Part shown: piece after piece, positions 23,269-26,409 of the stretch | Position numbering within the stretch: position 1 is the first letter of the stretch | How the letters are laid out: each line of letters begins with the position of its first letter | NCBI GenBank assembly: GCA_041565275.1 | Contig: JBFGVE010000027.1 | Coordinates: 1 to 26,409 of the forward strand | Source: CAWUKT01 sp041565275 | GTDB lineage: Bacteria > Bacteroidota > Bacteroidia > J057 > JADKCL01 | Direction: 5' to 3' | Length of the DNA: 26,409 nt | Made by a program: the position numbers and the translations under genes | Notes under the pieces: generated by a model | The model's database searches: none | Told to the model about the DNA's origin: nothing | The model's input: only the letters and a program-made list of their open reading frames with translations

Positions 23269-24419
23269 CTATCAATTAAAAGCGAAAGACATTCTTCAAA
23301 AGAAATGATGACTTTTCTACATATTAACTCGATATCATGCTTGGAAAGATCAAAATACAGAGGTAATCGTATAATACAATCGGAAATCATTTGTGTATTT
23401 ACCAGCTCCTGACCAATGTATTTGTCTCTGAAGTACGGGCTTGAATGTAAAGGGATGTAGTGAAAGACTGCATTCACTCCATTGTTATTCAGATTTTTTA
23501 AGACTAGATCTCTCAGATCTTTATTTTCTGCTTTGATATAAAAAATATGGCCATTGTGATCCATATTTTTCATTTGCTCAGGTACACGAAAGTGGTAATG
23601 CTCAGATGCTCCTTTCAAGGTCCCATAGTATCTATTCCAAGATTCAAGCCGCTTAGTTTTTATTTTACCACACTCAAGGACCGCAGGATACAGGTAAGAA
23701 GCATTCAGTTCTGGCATTGCATAAGATGAGCCAAGATCCACCCATGTATAATAATCAGAACTTTTGGATCTGAATTGCTCTCGGTTTGTTCCGCAATTAA
23801 GGATATTCGATGCCCTCTCCGCGAGATTTGGATTATTGATGACCAGCATCCCGCCATGTCCACAGTGAATATTTTTCGTTTCATGAAAAGAAAACGTTGA
23901 TAGATCACCATACGATCCTAGCCTCTTGGAATTATAGAACGACTCTGCACAATGTGCAGCGTCTTCTATCAGTAAACAATTGTTCTGGATCGCAAGCTGT
24001 ACAATAGACTCCATATCACAGCCTACACCTGCATAATGCACGACTACAATTGCTTTGGTTTTGGGAGAAATAAGTCTCCTGATTTCTTCAGGATCTATAT
24101 TTGGGTGATCTTGCATGCAATCAGCAAAAACCAGTTTTGCACCAGTCCTTTCAAAAGCATTTGCAGTACCTACGTGCGTGAACGATGGTAAGATCACCTC
24201 ATCCCCTTCCTTAAAATCACAAAGCAGACCACTGATCTCAAGTGCTGAAGTACAGGAGTTTGTCAATAGGACATTTTTGAAACCCCATTGTTCATTTAGA
24301 AAAACTGTGATCTTTTCGGTGAAGGGGCCATTTCCGGATAAATGTCCATTACGGATGGCCTCTCGAATTGAATCTACTTCATTCCCCAAGAATAGGGGCT
24401 TATTAAATGGGATAATCAT
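23253..24419 (-). CDS. DegT/DnrJ/EryC1/StrS sugar aminotransferase, WecE-like
   Basis: 388 residues, PLP-dependent fold type I. It starts MIIPFNKPLFLGNEVDSIREAI, with NGHLSGNGPFTEK, NSCTSALEISGLL (PLP phosphate loop), LPSFTHVGTANAF, IEDAAHC (D153, pyridine nitrogen) and FHETKN (K182, Schiff-base lysine). FSFHETKN followed by a Gly-rich GHGGML is the pattern of WecE/RffA-type dTDP-4-amino-4,6-dideoxygalactose transaminases, so a dTDP-4-keto-6-deoxysugar is the likely substrate. The exact sugar cannot be settled. It overlaps the permease stop by 4 nt (ATGA) and the downstream unknown gene by 16 nt. A GNAT and an ACP/KAS III pair in the locus could acylate its product. Confidence 0.92.
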   Translation of the reverse strand: MIIPFNKPLFLGNEVDSIREAIRNGHLSGNGPFTEKITVFLNEQWGFKNVLLTNSCTSALEISGLLCDFKEGDEVILPSFTHVGTANAFERTGAKLVFADCMQDHPNIDPEEIRRLISPKTKAIVVVHYAGVGCDMESIVQLAIQNNCLLIEDAAHCAESFYNSKRLGSYGDLSTFSFHETKNIHCGHGGMLVINNPNLAERASNILNCGTNREQFRSKSSDYYTWVDLGSSYAMPELNASYLYPAVLECGKIKTKRLESWNRYYGTLKGASEHYHFRVPEQMKNMDHNGHIFYIKAENKDLRDLVLKNLNNNGVNAVFHYIPLHSSPYFRDKYIGQELVNTQMISDCIIRLPLYFDLSKHDIELICRKVIISFEECLSLLIDSWRST

Positions 24420-25231
24420 ATCCAGTCCAGGATCTTGTTCTCAGCCCTTATGAAGTACCACACCCCTGCCCAGAAAAAGAAAAGAATGAGACTAAAAGTT
24501 CCGAGATAATATATAGATGGGGCAGGCTGATCGAAAAGAACCCAGCGGTACCCGGAAATAATACCCGCCATCGGGTTCAGATGCAACAAGAAAACAAATT
24601 TATCCGGGATTAATGTGCCGGGATAATAAACAGGAGTTAGCCATATCCCAAAGTTCAATACATATGGAATGATATGATGAAAATCCCTGTATCTGATAGA
24701 AGCAGCGCTCAACCATATTCCTACAGTCAGTCCCAAAATCAAATTCATCAGAACAAAGAGTGGTAGAAAAACTATTTTCCAGGAAGGAATTACCTGCATA
24801 AATACCATCAAAAAAGCCATCAAGGCCAGTATACCTAAGAATTCAACCAATGAAATCAACATTTTGGAAACTGGAAGGATCAACCGTGGAAAAGAAATGT
24901 GATGCATCAGATCCTGAGAACTGACCAGTGAATTTCCAGATTGATTCAGCACGGAAGCAAACAGGGTCCAACCCATTATACCGGAAAAAGCGAACAATGG
25001 ATATGGAACAGCTCCTGTATCGATCTTCAGGAGAACCCCAAATAAAACGGAAAAGATAACTAACCCCGTCAGTGGTTGTAACAATATCCACAATATGCCC
25101 AGAAATGTCTGGGCATACTTCAATCTCAGGTCTCTTCTTGCCAGTGAAACGATCAACCCCCGAAAACCATATACTTTTCGAAGGTACTTCCCCATATCGA
25201 GTGGTTCATTGTTGATCTCTTTCCATTCCAT
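24416..25231 (-). CDS. ABC-2 type polysaccharide export permease (Wzm/TagG-like)
   Basis: About 271 residues from the ATG at 25231; a TTG 33 nt upstream would add 11 residues but lies before a possible promoter box. The family start YLRKVYGFRGLIVSLARRDLRLKYAQTFLGILWILLQPL is characteristic, followed by about six membrane helices (WILLQPLTGLVIFSVLFG, ILALMAFLMVFMQVI, FLPLFVLMNLILGLTVG and others). NFGIWLTPVYYP and LHLNPMAGIISGYRWVLFDQ are conserved blocks of O-antigen and teichoic-acid exporters. The ATPase partner (Wzt-like) is not in this window; it could lie to the right or elsewhere. The gene starts a minus-strand operon and overlaps the aminotransferase by 4 nt. Confidence 0.92.
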   Translation of the reverse strand: MEWKEINNEPLDMGKYLRKVYGFRGLIVSLARRDLRLKYAQTFLGILWILLQPLTGLVIFSVLFGVLLKIDTGAVPYPLFAFSGIMGWTLFASVLNQSGNSLVSSQDLMHHISFPRLILPVSKMLISLVEFLGILALMAFLMVFMQVIPSWKIVFLPLFVLMNLILGLTVGIWLSAASIRYRDFHHIIPYVLNFGIWLTPVYYPGTLIPDKFVFLLHLNPMAGIISGYRWVLFDQPAPSIYYLGTFSLILFFFWAGVWYFIRAENKILDWI

Positions 25232-25245
25232 GCATTCAAGGTACT

Positions 25246-25253
25246 CAAAACTA
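25246..25253 (-). promoter_or_regulatory. Candidate promoter -7 box for the permease operon
   Basis: On the minus strand this reads TAGTTTTG, which matches TAnnTTTG. Transcription would start about 10 nt before the ATG at 25231, supporting that start rather than the upstream TTG at 25264. A TTTG (25272-25269 on the minus strand) lies 15 nt further upstream, slightly too close for the usual -33 spacing. Confidence 0.4.
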
Positions 25254-25293
25254 CATTCACCCAACGGCCAAAATAATACATCTTACCCGGATT

Positions 25294-25301
25294 TAATTTT
25301 G
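25294..25301 (+). promoter_or_regulatory. Candidate promoter -7 box for the dioxygenase gene
   Basis: TAATTTTG matches TAnnTTTG and lies 12 nt before the ATG at 25314, giving an almost leaderless RNA. It is 40 nt from the opposite-strand box, so the permease operon and the dioxygenase gene may share a compact divergent control region. No -33 element is evident. Confidence 0.4.
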
Positions 25302-25313
25302 TAATATAGAGCC

Positions 25314-26327
25314 ATGGCGAGAGCAATTTTTAGAGACAGGGATTTACAAGAAATTTTTGATGAGAAGGGATGGGTACAGGTTGATCTTCTTGAAAAGGAT
25401 GAAGTAGACCATCTGCTAAAGTTCTATGCCGACCTCCCTCAGGAGAAATTACCCGAATACGGTTTTCATGTCAGTCTGGACAAGCAGAACAAAGAGACCA
25501 AGCGTAGAGCAGTTGAGGAGCTAATAAAGGTCATTGGCCCCAAGGCCGGGAAGTGGTTTGAGAACTACAAGGTTTTTACTGCAGCCTATGTCGTGAAAGA
25601 ATCCAATCCCAAAGGAATGGTGCCTCCGCACCAGGACTGGACCTTCGTAGATGAATCCCAGTTCAATTCGGTTACAGTATGGACCCCTTTGCTGGATGTG
25701 GACATGGACAATGGATGTATGGGAGTGATCAATGGCTCACACAAATTTAGCCAATACAGAAGATCTTCGCCTTCTCCTCAGTGCAAGATGCCCATTAGTG
25801 ATCATATGTTCACTATATTTCCATACTTACAATTGGTACCTATGAAAGCTGGTCAGGCTCTAATTTTTGACAATAGAACCATCCATGCCTCTCCCCCGAA
25901 TACCACCGATACCCCGAGGATCGCTGCCGGAATAGGTGTAACACAGGAGGAGGCAGAATTAATCCATTACTATTTGACACCAGAATCCAAACCACCGATT
26001 TTAGAAATGTACAAAGCTGACCTTGATTTCTTCCTGAATTGGAGCAATAGCAGCCTTTCGGATTTGTATAATCAAGGGAAAAAGCCTGATAATGTAACTC
26101 TGCTAGGGACCGCCCCTCGGATATTACCAGAATTCTCTCCTGATGACATTCTGGATCTCATCAAAAGTCATCCAGATAACCAGATGAACATTCCTCTTGT
26201 CGAAAAATTGGCGAAGCTTTTCAATTACAATCTGGATGGTACAAAAAAAGAAAAACCACCGGAACCTATTGCGGCCCAAGAACCGGCAAAAGGAATCAGG
26301 GGAATAATAAAGAGAATCTTTGGCTAA
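25314..26327 (+). CDS. Fe(II)/2-oxoglutarate dioxygenase, phytanoyl-CoA hydroxylase (PhyH) family
   Basis: 337 residues. The iron-binding triad is H106 and D108 (PPHQDWTFVDE) with H191 (DNRTIHASPPN); R202 (TDTPRIAAGI) is the expected 2-oxoglutarate contact. WTPLLDVDMDNGCMGVINGSHKF is the usual PhyH strand block. A C-terminal extension after about 220 includes a predicted helical region (LDFFLNWSNSSLSDLY) and ends in a basic amphipathic GIRGIIKRIFG, perhaps a membrane or partner anchor. The family hydroxylates varied small molecules, including secondary metabolites and lipids, so substrate is open. It diverges from the permease operon, with 82 nt between the starts. A role modifying the glycan or its acyl chain is inferred from context only. 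Confidence 0.9.
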   Translation: MARAIFRDRDLQEIFDEKGWVQVDLLEKDEVDHLLKFYADLPQEKLPEYGFHVSLDKQNKETKRRAVEELIKVIGPKAGKWFENYKVFTAAYVVKESNPKGMVPPHQDWTFVDESQFNSVTVWTPLLDVDMDNGCMGVINGSHKFSQYRRSSPSPQCKMPISDHMFTIFPYLQLVPMKAGQALIFDNRTIHASPPNTTDTPRIAAGIGVTQEEAELIHYYLTPESKPPILEMYKADLDFFLNWSNSSLSDLYNQGKKPDNVTLLGTAPRILPEFSPDDILDLIKSHPDNQMNIPLVEKLAKLFNYNLDGTKKEKPPEPIAAQEPAKGIRGIIKRIFG

Positions 26328-26409
26328 TGGCTTTAACCTGGGGAAATATCTAAAAGGTATTCAGATCAGACAAATACCATCAGCAGTTCATAAAGGATGG
26401 TTTTGTCAC
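26320..26409 (+). CDS. Possible start of the next gene, cut by the right edge
   Basis: A frame starting at TTG 26320, overlapping the dioxygenase stop by 8 nt, stays open to the edge for 30 codons (starts LANGFNLGKYLKG, ends near VHKGWFCH). TTG starts and small overlaps are also used by other genes of this locus. The ATG at 26327 in another frame stops after 8 codons, although the sequence after it reads open (FIKDGFV) without a start codon. Evidence is thin and no family is recognised. Confidence 0.35.
   Translation, partial: MANGFNLGKYLKGIQIRQIPSAVHKGWFCH

Noticed and set aside
26327..26353. ATG frame overlapping the dioxygenase stop
   Set aside because: Ends after 8 codons; the TTG frame at 26320 is a better candidate for the next gene.

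Overview
The window looks like a chromosomal segment of a Bacteroidota bacterium, probably from the Saprospiria/Lewinella-like side of the phylum. The first protein combines cysteine-rich HYR/Ig-like modules, a GEVED-type domain and a C-terminal type IX secretion (T9SS) sorting tail. There is also a TonB-dependent receptor, the miaB / sigma-54 regulator / lptE cluster common in this phylum, and several TAnnTTTG motifs (the Bacteroidota -7 promoter box) close to starts. Good Shine-Dalgarno sequences are rare and TTG starts recur. The genus is inference only.

Region 1 (1-4504): the 3' part of a large secreted adhesin-like protein ends at a strong intrinsic terminator. An HD-domain phosphohydrolase and a tandem universal stress protein follow, closed by a perfect 13-bp hairpin. 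Region 2 (4602-9439): a two-gene unit, a TonB-dependent receptor followed 5 nt later by a membrane-anchored TPR/coiled-coil class III cyclase whose residues predict ATP as substrate. Region 3 (9464-14825, minus strand): a lone long-form urocanate hydratase with 21-bp tandem repeats just upstream, then miaB, a sigma-54 activator and lptE as a compact operon. Region 4 (15063-17616): a small membrane/zinc-ribbon-like protein, a DgkA-type lipid kinase and a polysaccharide flippase. Region 5 (17758-19313): mnmE with an unusual insertion in its G domain, preceded by a possible 29-codon reading frame coupled to its start.

Region 6 (19497-26409) is the accessory part and looks like an envelope-polysaccharide locus. 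On the plus strand an acyl carrier protein, a FabH-like ketoacyl-ACP synthase III, a family 2 glycosyltransferase and a GNAT acetyltransferase are linked by stop/start overlaps. Facing them on the minus strand are an ABC-2 polysaccharide-export permease, a WecE-like sugar aminotransferase and a glycosyltransferase-like protein of unknown family, also overlapping. A Fe(II)/2-oxoglutarate (PhyH-type) dioxygenase diverges from the permease. Together they suggest synthesis, unusual acylation, polymerisation or modification, and export of an amino-sugar glycan. The exact sugar and acyl group cannot be read from the sequence.

I saw no tRNA, rRNA, CRISPR array, insertion sequence or phage gene. The most noteworthy points are the ACP/KAS III/aminotransferase/GNAT combination, the receptor-cyclase unit, the nested domain insertion in the first protein, the mnmE insertion and upstream small frame, and the 21-bp repeat upstream of hutU.
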